A stretch of DNA of 64,000 nt from Cytobacillus depressus (lineage in GTDB: Bacteria > Bacillota > Bacilli > Bacillales > Cytobacillaceae). This document shows, piece after piece, positions 15,614-24,338 of the stretch; position 1 is the first letter of the stretch; each line of letters begins with the position of its first letter. The stretch lies in the NCBI RefSeq assembly GCF_008923245.1, contig NZ_WBOS01000004.1:310001-374000 (forward strand). Reading direction: 5' to 3'. The translations under genes were made by a program, and so were the position numbers. Under the pieces are notes generated by a model that searched no databases, was not told the DNA's origin, and saw nothing but the letters and a program-made list of their open reading frames with translations.

Positions 15614-16726
15614 TTGAAACGTGTTGAACTTGTTGGTGTAAGTAAATCTTATGATGGAAAATCAAATGTCATTCAAGAGATCAATGTCTCAATAGAGCCA
15701 GGTGAATTTTTTGTATTAGTTGGGCCATCAGGATGTGGGAAAAGTACAATGCTTCGCATTATTGCTGGACTTGAAGAAGTGAGTAGTGGATTGCTATTCA
15801 TAGGTGATGCGAGTGCAAATCATTTGCCACCTAGTCAACGTGACTTATCCATGGTTTTTCAAAACTATGCACTCTATCCGCATTTAACTGTTGAACAAAA
15901 TATACGATTTGGTTTACATACGAGAAAAGTTTCCAAAAAGGAACAAATAGAAAGATGTATAGAAGCAGCCGACATGTTAGGACTATCAGACTTACTTAAG
16001 CGTAAACCTCGCGAGCTTTCAGGTGGTCAGCGCCAAAGGGTAGCATTAGCGCGAGCAATCGTAACGCAATCACCTATCTGTCTTATGGATGAGCCATTAT
16101 CAAATTTAGATGCGAAATTACGTGCCAAAATGCGTTCTGAAATACGCCAACTTCAAAGGAAATTAGGAATCACGATGATCTATGTTACGCATGACCAGAT
16201 AGAAGCCATGACAATGGCGGATCGTATGATGATTCTTAATGAAGGAATGGTTCAACAAATGGGTCGTCCCCTTGAGATTTATAATCAACCTGAAAACACA
16301 TTTGTTGCTTCATTTATCGGTTCTCCACCTATGAATTTTGGGGATGGAGAAGTCGTTCGTGAAGTTTTAGAATTGGCATGTGAGCGATCAAAAAAAACGG
16401 AAAGACTCTTAAATCATAAACAAGTCATGGTAGGAGTGCGTCCTGAGCATATTCAGCTTACGAAACCGGATCAGGTGGGATTCTCTGCAGAAGTTCTAAA
16501 TGTAGAAATCTTAGGGACAGAAACATTGTTAACTTTCGATATTGGAAAGGGAGAGCAATGGATTGCCAAGTGGAACGGTCAATGGGATATACGAATTGGT
16601 GAGAAGGTATCGATTTGTATAGACGATAAAAACCTTTGTTTTTTTGATAAGGAAGATGGAAAGCGTATCAACACCAGAGCCCCATTTTCAGAAATGCAAG
16701 CTCTACTTAATGGGGGTTTAGTATGA
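15614..16726 (+). CDS. ugpC: sn-Glycerol-3-phosphate ABC transporter ATPase
   Basis: This 370-residue ATPase of the MalK/UgpC type has Walker A GPSGCGKST, the signature LSGGQRQRVALARA, Walker B ICLMDEPLSNLDA and the H-loop VTHDQ. A C-terminal TOBE-like part follows (GVRPEHIQL). The start is a TTG at 15614 after AAAGGGG. It energises the permease encoded by the next two genes, which overlap by ATGA. Gene order (ATPase, two permeases, binding protein, phosphodiesterase) and the downstream glycerophosphodiesterase argue for glycerol-3-phosphate or its diesters rather than sugar. Confidence 0.85.
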   Translation: MKRVELVGVSKSYDGKSNVIQEINVSIEPGEFFVLVGPSGCGKSTMLRIIAGLEEVSSGLLFIGDASANHLPPSQRDLSMVFQNYALYPHLTVEQNIRFGLHTRKVSKKEQIERCIEAADMLGLSDLLKRKPRELSGGQRQRVALARAIVTQSPICLMDEPLSNLDAKLRAKMRSEIRQLQRKLGITMIYVTHDQIEAMTMADRMMILNEGMVQQMGRPLEIYNQPENTFVASFIGSPPMNFGDGEVVREVLELACERSKKTERLLNHKQVMVGVRPEHIQLTKPDQVGFSAEVLNVEILGTETLLTFDIGKGEQWIAKWNGQWDIRIGEKVSICIDDKNLCFFDKEDGKRINTRAPFSEMQALLNGGLV

Positions 16727-17664
16727 GTAGTTTACCTGAAGCACACGCAAAGATCTCACTTGGGTCTGTAAAAACAACAGGTATGAAACGTAGACGATTA
16801 CATCATACGATTATTGGTCTGCTTTATTTGTTGCCATCGATCATTTTATTTGCCGTATTTCTTTTCTACCCAATGTTACGGACACTTTATTTGAGTTTTT
16901 ATTTAACAGATGGACAAGGTGTACCAATCACCTTTGTGGGACTGGATAACTTTACATACTTACTGGATTCCCCTTCTTTTCACACAAGTATAAAAGCAAC
17001 ACTTTTATTTGTTTGTTACACAGTGCCGGCAGGAATTATTCTTGCACTCATATTAGCTTTACTTGCCAATGAAAAGCTGAAGGGGATAGGTTTTTTCCGT
17101 ACAATGTTCTCTTCTACGATGGGGATGAGTGTAGCTGCCTCTTCTGTTATTTGGATGTTTATGTACAACCCATCCATTGGTATTTTGAGCAAAGTTGCTG
17201 AATTTCTTGAACTCCCGGATATTCAATGGTTGTTAGATCCTCAATATGCACTTTTGTCTGTATCAGTTGCAACTATTTGGATGAACACAGGTTTTGCCTT
17301 TTTGATTTTGCTAGGAGGGCTTCAAAATATCGATGAGCAACTGTATGAGAATGCACAAATTGCCGGTGTGAGCTATTGGTACCAACTTCGAAAGATTACA
17401 TTGCCAATGCTTTCTCCAACATTGTTTTTTATCATTACGGTTTCATTCATCAATGCCTTTCAGACGTTTGGGCAAATTGATATTTTAACGAAGGGTGGAC
17501 CGATTGAATCAACCAATGTAATTGTTTATTCCATTTATAAGGATGCTTTCATTAACTTTAATGTCGGTTCTGCGAGTGCCCAAGCGACCATTCTATTCTT
17601 CTGTATATTAATGGTTACGATTCTTCAATTTAAGCTAGGGGAAAGGAAGGTACATTATCAATGA
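16723..17664 (+). CDS. ugpA: Glycerol-3-phosphate ABC transporter permease
   Basis: This 313-residue inner-membrane permease of the binding-protein-dependent family has about six helices. The coupling loop for the ATPase is the EAA motif YENAQIAGVSYWYQLRKITLP. The short first helix (LLYLLPSIILFAVFLFYPM) and overall pattern match UgpA/MalF-type subunits. It overlaps the ATPase gene by ATGA and the next permease by ATGA, so the three are translationally coupled. Confidence 0.85.
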   Translation: MSSLPEAHAKISLGSVKTTGMKRRRLHHTIIGLLYLLPSIILFAVFLFYPMLRTLYLSFYLTDGQGVPITFVGLDNFTYLLDSPSFHTSIKATLLFVCYTVPAGIILALILALLANEKLKGIGFFRTMFSSTMGMSVAASSVIWMFMYNPSIGILSKVAEFLELPDIQWLLDPQYALLSVSVATIWMNTGFAFLILLGGLQNIDEQLYENAQIAGVSYWYQLRKITLPMLSPTLFFIITVSFINAFQTFGQIDILTKGGPIESTNVIVYSIYKDAFINFNVGSASAQATILFFCILMVTILQFKLGERKVHYQ

Positions 17665-18473
17665 GTTTGACAAAAAAAGCCTTTCTCTACGGATTACTCA
17701 TTGTTTTTACGATTTTTATGATGTTCCCAATACTATATGCGTTCATGATTAGTTTCATGAAAGGTGGGGAAGTGCTACAAGGGAATTTACTGCCTGAATC
17801 GTTTACTTTAGATAATTATCAGTCAGCATTTAATAAAGTCCCTCTCCTCAATTATTTATTTAATAGCTTTTTCGTTTCAATGGTTGTCATGCTAGGCCAG
17901 CTAATCATTTCGAGCCTTGCAGCTTTTGCGTTTGTCTTTATTCCTTTTAAGGGCAGGGATGCTCTCTTTTTTATCTTCATTTCGACGATGATGATTCCCT
18001 GGGAGGCAACGATGGTCCCGAATTTCATAACCGTGCAAAAACTAGGTTGGATCAATCATTATTTAGGATTAACCATACCATTTTTTGCTCTTGCATTCGG
18101 GACCTTTTTATTACGACAGCAATTTAAAACGATTCCTAAGGAACTCTTTGAAGCATCACAAGTTGCTGGAATCAGCCGCTTTCGCTTTTTCTGGAATATT
18201 GTGTTGCCTGTCTCCAAAACTAGTTTAGTTACATTAGGGATTTATAGTTTTCTCACAACATGGAATATGTATCTTTGGCCGCTGCTTGTCACAAATAATG
18301 AGAGTGTTCGAACGGTGCAAATTGGCTTAAAGCAGATGCAGACACAAGAAGTTTCAACCGAATGGGGGGTGGTCATGGCAGCAGTCATCGTTGTGATCCT
18401 CCCGACATTAATTCTCTTATTTTTAGGACAGAAACATTTACAAAAAGGGTTAACTCAAGGTGCGATTAAATAA
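17661..18473 (+). CDS. ugpE: Glycerol-3-phosphate ABC transporter permease
   Basis: This 270-residue second permease subunit carries the EAA loop FEASQVAGISRFRFFWNIVLP and six predicted helices, typical for UgpE/MalG. The start overlaps the ugpA stop (ATGA). The substrate-binding protein gene starts 16 bases after its end. Confidence 0.86.
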   Translation: MSLTKKAFLYGLLIVFTIFMMFPILYAFMISFMKGGEVLQGNLLPESFTLDNYQSAFNKVPLLNYLFNSFFVSMVVMLGQLIISSLAAFAFVFIPFKGRDALFFIFISTMMIPWEATMVPNFITVQKLGWINHYLGLTIPFFALAFGTFLLRQQFKTIPKELFEASQVAGISRFRFFWNIVLPVSKTSLVTLGIYSFLTTWNMYLWPLLVTNNESVRTVQIGLKQMQTQEVSTEWGVVMAAVIVVILPTLILLFLGQKHLQKGLTQGAIK

Positions 18474-18489
18474 AAGGAGAGTTCGTTAA

Positions 18490-19854
18490 ATGAAGAAATT
18501 ATTGGTTATTTTATCAGCCTTATTTTTACTAATCATGAGTGCATGCTCCAGTTCAGGTACAACGTCAACAGATTCAAAAGAAGCGGGAGATGCCTCTAAG
18601 CAGGATTCTCCTGGAAAGACAGAGGTTGTCTTCTGGCATGCGATGAGTGGTGAACTAGAGACGGCATTAAATGAAATTGCAAAGGAATTCAATGAATCAC
18701 AAGAAGAAATTGAGGTAAAACCAATATTTCAAGGTACATATGAAGAATCATTAACGAAATTTAATACAGTTGCAGGAACAGAAGATGCTCCTACCATTAT
18801 GCAAGTCTTTGAAGTTGGGACAAAATATATGATTGATAGTGGGAAAATTCAGCCTGTTCAAAAGTTCATCGATGAAGACAATTACGACACTTCTCAATGG
18901 GAGAAAAACATCTCAAACTACTATTCTGTCAATGGAACACAGTATTCTATGCCATTTAACTCATCCACTCCAGTAGTTGTGTACAATAAGGATGCTTTTA
19001 AAGAAGCGGGTCTAGACCCAGAAAATGCTCCGATGACCTATAGTGAGTTAAAGGAAGCGGCAAAAAAGTTAACGAAAAAAGATGGGGACAAAACGACGCA
19101 ATATGGATTCTCCATTCTTAATTATGGCTGGTTCTTTGAAGAATTGCTAGCCTCTCAAGGTGGACTATATGTTGACCAAGAAAACGGCCGTAAAGGGGAT
19201 GCAACAAAAGCAACATATAATGATGAAAAAGGATTAAAAGTATTTTCATTAATTAGTGATATGTACAAAGAAGGTACATATTATAATGTAGGACAAAACT
19301 GGGATGATATGAGAGCTGCATTCCAATCTGGAAAAATTGCGATGTACTTAGATTCATCCGCGGGTATTAGAGCACTAGTTGACAATGCACCATTTGAAGT
19401 AGGTGTCTCCTATTTACCTGTTCCAGATGATGCCGAACGTCAAGGGGTTATCATCGGTGGAGCATCTGTTTGGATGTCAAATGGCATTAGCGAGGAAAAA
19501 CAAAAAGGTGCATGGAAGTTCATGAAATACTTAACTACTCCAGAAGTACAGGCAAAGTGGCATGTTAAATCAGGGTATTTTGCCATTAACCCTGCAGCTT
19601 ATGAAGAGGAGATGGTTAAACAAGAATGGGAAAAGTACCCACAATTAAAAGTAACAGTCGATCAGCTTCGTGAAACAAAAGCGAATACAGCTACCCAAGG
19701 TGCATTAATCTCTGTCTTCCCAGAATCAAGACAGAAGGTAGTAACGGCCATGGAAAGCCTCTATCAAGGGATGGATCCTAAGAAAGCTCTTGATCAAGCA
19801 GCTGAAGAAACGAATCGCGCTCTTGAAATGGCAAACAAGAAAAAAGGGAAGTAA
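18490..19854 (+). CDS. ugpB: Glycerol-3-phosphate-binding lipoprotein
   Basis: This 454-residue extracellular solute-binding protein (family 1) has a lipoprotein signal peptide ending at lipobox MSAC, so Cys19 is the lipid anchor. The mature part begins with a low-complexity Ser/Thr/Asp linker and then VVFWHAMSGELETALN, similar to UgpB proteins. It captures the substrate for the UgpAE-C importer. A terminator follows at 19866, which probably lowers expression of the downstream phosphodiesterase gene rather than separating it fully. Confidence 0.86.
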   Translation: MKKLLVILSALFLLIMSACSSSGTTSTDSKEAGDASKQDSPGKTEVVFWHAMSGELETALNEIAKEFNESQEEIEVKPIFQGTYEESLTKFNTVAGTEDAPTIMQVFEVGTKYMIDSGKIQPVQKFIDEDNYDTSQWEKNISNYYSVNGTQYSMPFNSSTPVVVYNKDAFKEAGLDPENAPMTYSELKEAAKKLTKKDGDKTTQYGFSILNYGWFFEELLASQGGLYVDQENGRKGDATKATYNDEKGLKVFSLISDMYKEGTYYNVGQNWDDMRAAFQSGKIAMYLDSSAGIRALVDNAPFEVGVSYLPVPDDAERQGVIIGGASVWMSNGISEEKQKGAWKFMKYLTTPEVQAKWHVKSGYFAINPAAYEEEMVKQEWEKYPQLKVTVDQLRETKANTATQGALISVFPESRQKVVTAMESLYQGMDPKKALDQAAEETNRALEMANKKKGK

Positions 19855-19865
19855 GATATATCTCC

Positions 19866-19906
19866 ACTGACCCAAATTCAAATCCAGAATGCGGGTCAGT
19901 TTTTTA
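19866..19906 (+). terminator. Intrinsic terminator after ugpB
   Basis: ACTGACCC pairs with GGGTCAGT over a 19-base loop, followed by a T tract. It may act as a partial stop inside the operon. Confidence 0.82.
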
Positions 19907-19926
19907 TTAGGAAGGATGGGATTAAA

Positions 19927-20655
19927 TTGAGAAGTAATATAGGAATTTATGGGCACCGTGGTTTCAGTGGTTGTTATCCGGAAAATACGATGATCGCCTT
20001 TGAGGAAGCTGAATCCATTGGGGTAGATGGTATCGAGCTGGATGTGCAAATGACAAAAGATGGGGAACTGGTTGTCATTCATGATGAAAAGGTTGATCGT
20101 ACGACAAATGGTGCTGGGTATGTAAAAGATTTTTACTATAATCAGATCCGCTTATTAGATGCCGGGAGCTGGTTCGATCCTAAATTTTCTAATCAGATCA
20201 TCCCTTCTCTTTCAGAGGTGTTAGCGTGGGTAAAAGGATTGGATCGAAAATTAACCGTTAATATTGAATTAAAAACGGACCGAATCGATTACATAAACAT
20301 AGAGAAGAAAGTATTATCAAAGGTTTATGAATATCAATTAAACGATCAAGTGATTATCTCATCTTTTAATCAAAATAGTTTAAAAAGGGTTAGAGAGTTA
20401 GACCCATTCATTCAGACTGCCCTCCTATTTATAGGTGTTCCGGCAAATGTGCTAGAAGAGGCAAGAATTTTGAGAGTCAATGGTATTCATTGTGAAGCAC
20501 AATTTGCACTTTCGATTGAAGGACAAAAAATGAGGGAAAACGGTTATCCCCTGCGCGTCTATACAGTCAATGATCCAAGCTATGTAAACGCGTTAAAAAA
20601 AGCTCGAGTTTCAATTATTATGACAGACTTTCCAAATCGGTTTCTTTCACTCTAA
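19927..20655 (+). CDS. ugpQ: Glycerophosphodiester phosphodiesterase
   Basis: This 242-residue GDPD-fold enzyme has the catalytic and metal ligands in GHRGFSGCYPENT, GIELDVQMTKDGELVVIHD and, later, NIELK. It hydrolyses glycerophosphodiesters to glycerol-3-phosphate and an alcohol. It lacks a signal peptide and so acts inside the cell on imported diesters, which suits its place after the ugp transporter. The start is a TTG at 19927 behind GGAAGGATGGG. Confidence 0.88.
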   Translation: MRSNIGIYGHRGFSGCYPENTMIAFEEAESIGVDGIELDVQMTKDGELVVIHDEKVDRTTNGAGYVKDFYYNQIRLLDAGSWFDPKFSNQIIPSLSEVLAWVKGLDRKLTVNIELKTDRIDYINIEKKVLSKVYEYQLNDQVIISSFNQNSLKRVRELDPFIQTALLFIGVPANVLEEARILRVNGIHCEAQFALSIEGQKMRENGYPLRVYTVNDPSYVNALKKARVSIIMTDFPNRFLSL

Positions 20656-20687
20656 AGAGCTATATTGTGCCCGGGGCCAGGCCCAGG

Positions 20688-20704
20688 CCCTCCTTGCCGG
20701 AGGG
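20688..20704 (+). other. GC-rich hairpin after the phosphodiesterase gene
   Basis: CCCTCC and GGAGGG with loop TTGCC, inside a short block of GGCC-rich sequence unlike its surroundings. No T tract follows, so termination is uncertain. Confidence 0.35.
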
Positions 20705-20816
20705 AAGCAAGTGAATATACAAAAATTAGTATATAGTTAATGTTATAGGCAGTAGCCTTCTCCTTTCTGAATATAGACACATACACTATCTTGATTAATT
20801 TCAGGAGGAGATAAAA

Positions 20817-20927
20817 ATGGAAAGACAATTCTTTGGAGGATTTGGGGGTTATCCTGGAATGGGCTTTGGCTATCCAGGTGTGGGGTACGGTTGCGGTTGT
20901 TGCTACCCAATATATTATTGTTGTTAA
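20817..20927 (+). CDS. Small Gly/Tyr/Cys-rich protein, 36 residues
   Basis: ATG at 20817, six bases after CAGGAGGAGA, opens a 36-residue frame. It starts MERQFFGGFGG, has repeated GYPG/GFGYPG motifs and ends with Cys- and Tyr-rich sequence (CGCCYPIYYCC). There is no transmembrane segment. It resembles the very short glycine/tyrosine-rich proteins of Bacillus often found in spore coats, but I cannot name it. A terminator follows at 20969, so it is a single-gene unit. The strong ribosome site and terminator make it very likely real. Confidence 0.75.
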   Translation: MERQFFGGFGGYPGMGFGYPGVGYGCGCCYPIYYCC

Positions 20928-20968
20928 TATTATAATTTAATATAAAAAAGAAAATTATATATAAATTG

Positions 20969-20994
20969 AAGCCCTTTCCAATGGGCTTTTTTTG
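20969..20994 (+). terminator. Terminator of the small Gly/Tyr/Cys-rich gene
   Basis: AAGCCC pairs with GGGCTT over an 8-base loop and runs into seven or more T. Confidence 0.75.
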
Positions 20995-21051
20995 ATTCTG
21001 AAAGAAGCTGTGAAAAATAAGACCAAGTAATACTGGTTGAAGAAGTGTGCA

Positions 21052-21080
21052 AAAAAAGTAGCTTATAAAGCTACTTTTTT
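21052..21080. terminator. Bidirectional terminator
   Basis: AAAAAAGTAGCTT pairs with AAGCTACTTTTTT over a 3-base loop. It serves the minus-strand oxidoreductase gene ending at 21096 and blocks plus-strand readthrough. Confidence 0.85.
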
Positions 21081-21095
21081 GTATTACAAATGCTC

Positions 21096-22226
21096 CTATC
21101 GTACAACTGGAAACCAACCCTCGACCTCTAAAATTAACTTCCATAAGGGAGTTGGAATAACAGCTTGATGTTGATCGGTAGTTGTTAGTTGGTGTCTAAT
21201 GTTTTCTACTTCATTATGTTGTACTTTTTCTACCCAATGAGGATCAACCACTAATGCTCGTCCAAGTGCTACAAAGTCTGTTTTTCCTTTCTCAAATACA
21301 AGTGCTGCTTCATCTGGGGTATGAATATTTCCAACACCAATGACAGGCACACGCCCGTTAATATATTCTGCAATTAATTCTGTACGTGATTTTTCGCTAT
21401 CAATTCCTCTACGTGGCTTAGCCCAAGCGTTCGTTGTGGCAATATGAATATAATCAATATCTGCTTTAGTTAATTCATCAAGTAACTCAAATGTTTCTTT
21501 CATGGTGATTCCTGGTGTTTCGGGTTCTTCAGGTGAAAAACGATAACCAATTAAGAATGGCTTTGTTGCATGTTCTCTGATAACACGCTTCACTTCATCA
21601 ATTAGTTTTATTGCAAATAAATAGCGAATTTGGAACTCGTCTGTTCGATGATTCGAATGCGGTGAAACAAACTGCTGTAATAAATAACCTGTTGCACCGT
21701 GCAATTCTACTCCGTCAAATCCAGCTTCAATTGCACGGCGTGTTGCATCACCAAAGTCTTTTATAATTTCATATACTTCTTCCGTCGTTAATGCTCTCGG
21801 TGTTTGCCCGATACTATAAAATCCACGGTCTCCAAGGGGGGCAACAGCGTTTGCACTTACGGTTTCTCCATTTGGAATCAGTCTTGGGACTGCTAAACGT
21901 CCTCCATGATAAAGTTGAACAACTGCATTCGCACCACCAGAGTGAATAACTTCTGCTAATTTAGAAAGACTTTCAATAGTCCCATCATGATCAATGCTCA
22001 TTTGACCATCGAAACCTTTACCACTTTTCGAAACATATGCACATGCCGTAATGATTGTACCGACACCATTTGCCCGTTCCTTGTAGTAATCAAGTTCTTC
22101 CTGTGAAACATAATCATTTTCATCTGCAGAAAATGTTGTCATTGGTGCCATTATGAGACGATTTTTTACGTGAACACCACTTTTAAATGTATAATCTTGA
22201 AAAATATTTTGATAGTTATCTTTCAT
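21096..22226 (-). CDS. Old Yellow Enzyme family NADH:flavin oxidoreductase
   Basis: This 376-residue FMN TIM-barrel protein has the family pattern: VKNRLIMAPMTTF at the N-terminus, QLYHGGR, the substrate-binding FDGVELHGATGYLLQQF with its His, and the C-terminal phosphate site VPVIGVGNIHTPDEA with LGRALVVDPHW. Members reduce alkenes activated by carbonyl or nitro groups. Similar to the YqiG type rather than the shorter YqjM. It has AAAGGAGAA before ATG. It lies just downstream of an FMN reductase gene and an IclR regulator on the same strand, though a terminator intervenes at 22246. Confidence 0.88.
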   Translation of the reverse strand: MKDNYQNIFQDYTFKSGVHVKNRLIMAPMTTFSADENDYVSQEELDYYKERANGVGTIITACAYVSKSGKGFDGQMSIDHDGTIESLSKLAEVIHSGGANAVVQLYHGGRLAVPRLIPNGETVSANAVAPLGDRGFYSIGQTPRALTTEEVYEIIKDFGDATRRAIEAGFDGVELHGATGYLLQQFVSPHSNHRTDEFQIRYLFAIKLIDEVKRVIREHATKPFLIGYRFSPEEPETPGITMKETFELLDELTKADIDYIHIATTNAWAKPRRGIDSEKSRTELIAEYINGRVPVIGVGNIHTPDEAALVFEKGKTDFVALGRALVVDPHWVEKVQHNEVENIRHQLTTTDQHQAVIPTPLWKLILEVEGWFPVVR

Positions 22227-22245
22227 AGAAATTCTCCTTTTAAAA

Positions 22246-22273
22246 ACACCTCTTCAAGTGAAAGAAGAGGTGT
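22246..22273 (-). terminator. Terminator between the FMN reductase and Old Yellow Enzyme genes
   Basis: Read on the minus strand, ACACCTCTTC and GAAGAGGTGT form a ten-pair stem with an eight-base loop and a following TTTTT. It would give lower or separate expression of the downstream gene. Confidence 0.8.
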
Positions 22274-22279
22274 AAATTT

Positions 22280-22822
22280 TTATACGTATTGTTTCATCCA
22301 TTCTTGGAAGTTTGCGATAACGCCGTCTAAAAAGGCGTTTGTTGCTTCATCTGTTAAATTTCCTTCAGTATCGAATTTCTCGTGGACAGAACCAACATAT
22401 ACTTCGTTTCCACCAAGTACTGGAGAATTTAGTCCACTTGCAAATAAAATGTCGCGCAAGTGCATTTGTGCTTTTACCGAACCTAAAATACCCATTGAAG
22501 AACCCATAATAATAGATGGTTTACCATTCATTACTTTATCTACACGACTTAACCAATCAATCGCATTTCCTAAGACACCTGGAATGGATGAGTTATATTC
22601 TGGTGTTACCCAAAGAACGGCATCAGCTTTTTTTACTTTTGCTTTGAAATCAAGAACTTCTTGTGGTGCTTCTAATTCAATGTCTTGGTTATACATTGGT
22701 AGGGGAGCTAAGTCTAAAATCTCTACCTCGAATTGATCTGCATAACGTTTTTGAACATGCTTTGCTAGTTGTAAATTATATGACTCTTTACGAATACTTC
22801 CTACAATTGCTACTACTTTCAT
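22280..22822 (-). CDS. NADPH-dependent FMN reductase / azoreductase family
   Basis: This 180-residue flavodoxin-fold protein begins MKVVAIVGSIRKESYNLQLA and contains WVTPEYNSSIPGVLGNAIDW, the typical FMN-site loop of the YhdA/azobenzene-reductase family. The chosen start is ATG 22822 behind TTGGAGGTC; a TTG five codons earlier is part of the ribosome site. It probably reduces FMN or quinone/azo compounds with NAD(P)H. It is close behind the IclR gene, suggesting co-regulation. Confidence 0.88.
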   Translation of the reverse strand: MKVVAIVGSIRKESYNLQLAKHVQKRYADQFEVEILDLAPLPMYNQDIELEAPQEVLDFKAKVKKADAVLWVTPEYNSSIPGVLGNAIDWLSRVDKVMNGKPSIIMGSSMGILGSVKAQMHLRDILFASGLNSPVLGGNEVYVGSVHEKFDTEGNLTDEATNAFLDGVIANFQEWMKQYV

Positions 22823-22840
22823 TTCGCTGACCTCCAAATG

Positions 22841-23593
22841 TTAGATGTTGACGAGGGTTTCTATTTCTTTTGTAATGGCTTTACTACCTACATGAAGCTT
22901 TGTAGCAATGTGTTTAATATTGCTACGAGAAATTTGATCGGCAGGTGCTGCAATTGCTAAAGCAGCTATCACTTCTTGATTGCGAAAAACAGGAACGGCG
23001 ACACAACGGATCCCGACAATACGTTCCTCATCATCAAATGCAAAACCATACTCGCGAATAGCCTTTAAATGGTAATGGAATAGTTGTGAGTCTTGAAACG
23101 TATTTTTCGTTGCACGTTCAAGTGACAGTTTACCAAGTAAAGAAGCTAAAGGTTTTTCGTCTAAATTAGCTAAAATTACTTTACCTAGTGCAGATTGATG
23201 TAGTTTTGATCGATTTCCAATTTCTTCGTCTGCTGAACTCTCATATGGAGCGTGCACAACTTGTGTCATAACAAGATCGGTTCCGTCCACTTTTCCAATA
23301 AAGGTACTCATCTGTAAATTTTGTGCCACTTGGTAAATCGAACGTATTGAAGCCCAATCCATTTCGGAACGCTTTTCAAAGCTTTCGCAAAACATTTTAT
23401 GATGAATAAAATATTGAGTTTGAAGTTTATATACGTAACCCATTTCTTCTAAGGTTGTTAAAATCCGAAATGCCGTAGATTTACTTAAATTCAGTTCATC
23501 CAGCACTTCTCGTAACGTAATGCCTTTTCGCTGTTTTACTAATTCTAAAACTAGAAGTCCTTTTTTCAATGTCGATACTTCATTCTGTGCCAT
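22841..23593 (-). CDS. IclR family transcriptional regulator
   Basis: This 250-residue protein has an N-terminal winged helix (ITLREVLDELNLSKSTAFRIL, about 20-45) and an IclR effector domain with FAFDDEERIVGIRCVAVPVF near 180-200. It likely controls the FMN reductase and Old Yellow Enzyme genes downstream in response to a small aromatic or organic acid. Its own start has GAGGTGATG. The ligand is unknown. Confidence 0.88.
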   Translation of the reverse strand: MAQNEVSTLKKGLLVLELVKQRKGITLREVLDELNLSKSTAFRILTTLEEMGYVYKLQTQYFIHHKMFCESFEKRSEMDWASIRSIYQVAQNLQMSTFIGKVDGTDLVMTQVVHAPYESSADEEIGNRSKLHQSALGKVILANLDEKPLASLLGKLSLERATKNTFQDSQLFHYHLKAIREYGFAFDDEERIVGIRCVAVPVFRNQEVIAALAIAAPADQISRSNIKHIATKLHVGSKAITKEIETLVNI

Positions 23594-23802
23594 TTCATCA
23601 CCTCAGTCACCTGATAGTATAGATGATTTATTTTATTGACTCAAAAAATGCAGAAGGAGTTTCATTATATGAAACTTGTTTAAAGAAACCTGTGAGTTCA
23701 TTTTAAGAAACTATGATATAGATAATCAATGATAGAAAGAGAAAACAATGAAATATACAACATTAAAAAAATCTAATCTTGAAGCATTAGTAATTGAACT
23801 TT

Positions 23803-23905
23803 GAACAAATGGAGACCAAGCTGGTTTGTAGGAAGCCGGAGTATAGAGGCGGGTCTGATTGGACCCATCCGCATCCATGACGTAAATCTCATAGAGATGC
23901 ATTAA
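23803..23905 (-). pseudogene. Remnant of a TolB/WD40-like beta-propeller gene
   Basis: The minus strand translates to HLYEIYVMDADGSNQTRL and then YKPAWSP, the repeat signature of TolB/DPP-type propellers. There is no start, the frame is short and no flanking repeats remain. It is one of several decayed pieces between 23594 and 24338. Confidence 0.6.
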
Positions 23906-24082
23906 GTCCTCTTTGATTAACTGATTTTAATTTGCGCAGATTGATCTTCCATAAACATGGTGGAGTAAGCTGATATAGGAAAGACCGTTTCGGCGTTTAA
24001 AGCAGTTTTTTAGAATTGGCCTTTTTGGGGTGAAGAATTATATTTAAACTACCATGAAAATAAACTTCTCTAACTTCGAAAA

Positions 24083-24217
24083 AAGGCAATACCAAACTGT
24101 GATGAAGTATTAAGTGGTAAAACACAAGTAAATAAAGTGTTCGAGACAGAAAACGTTTTAGCCTATTATCATACTAGACCTTATTATCCAGTCCATACTG
24201 TTAAAGATTGTACTTAA
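24083..24217 (+). pseudogene. Remnant of a HIT-family protein gene
   Basis: The plus strand encodes NCDEVLSGKTQVNKVFETEN and then VLAYYHTRPYYPVH before a stop at 24215. This matches the N-terminal part of HIT-domain nucleotide hydrolases up to the region before the HxHxH motif, which is missing. The upstream Cys-zinc part is also lost. A short piece at 23748 resembles an aldo/keto reductase start (MKYTTLKKSNLEA), again cut off. The remaining 23594-24338 holds nothing else I recognise. Confidence 0.55.
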
Positions 24218-24338
24218 GCTAAACGAAAGCTGGTTAGCGTGATTGTTCAGTGTTAGAATATTGCTAAAATAGGAGAATATTAGACATACTTAAGGCTTTA
24301 GTTGTAGGGGAATTTATTTGCAAAGGGGGTAACGTAAT

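Noticed and set aside
20665..20704. GC-rich block as an insertion end
   Set aside because: It is only about 40 bases, has no matching repeat elsewhere in the window and is explained by a local hairpin.
20743..21144. 133-codon minus-strand frame
   Set aside because: It covers the small Gly/Tyr/Cys-rich gene and terminator on the other strand, has no ribosome site, and its composition is non-protein-like.
22170..22736. 188-codon plus-strand frame
   Set aside because: It is the opposite strand of the FMN reductase gene, which is far better supported.
23748..23805. Small gene MKYTTLKKSNLEA
   Set aside because: It ends after 18 codons and looks like a broken aldo/keto reductase start, so it is treated as part of the relic region.
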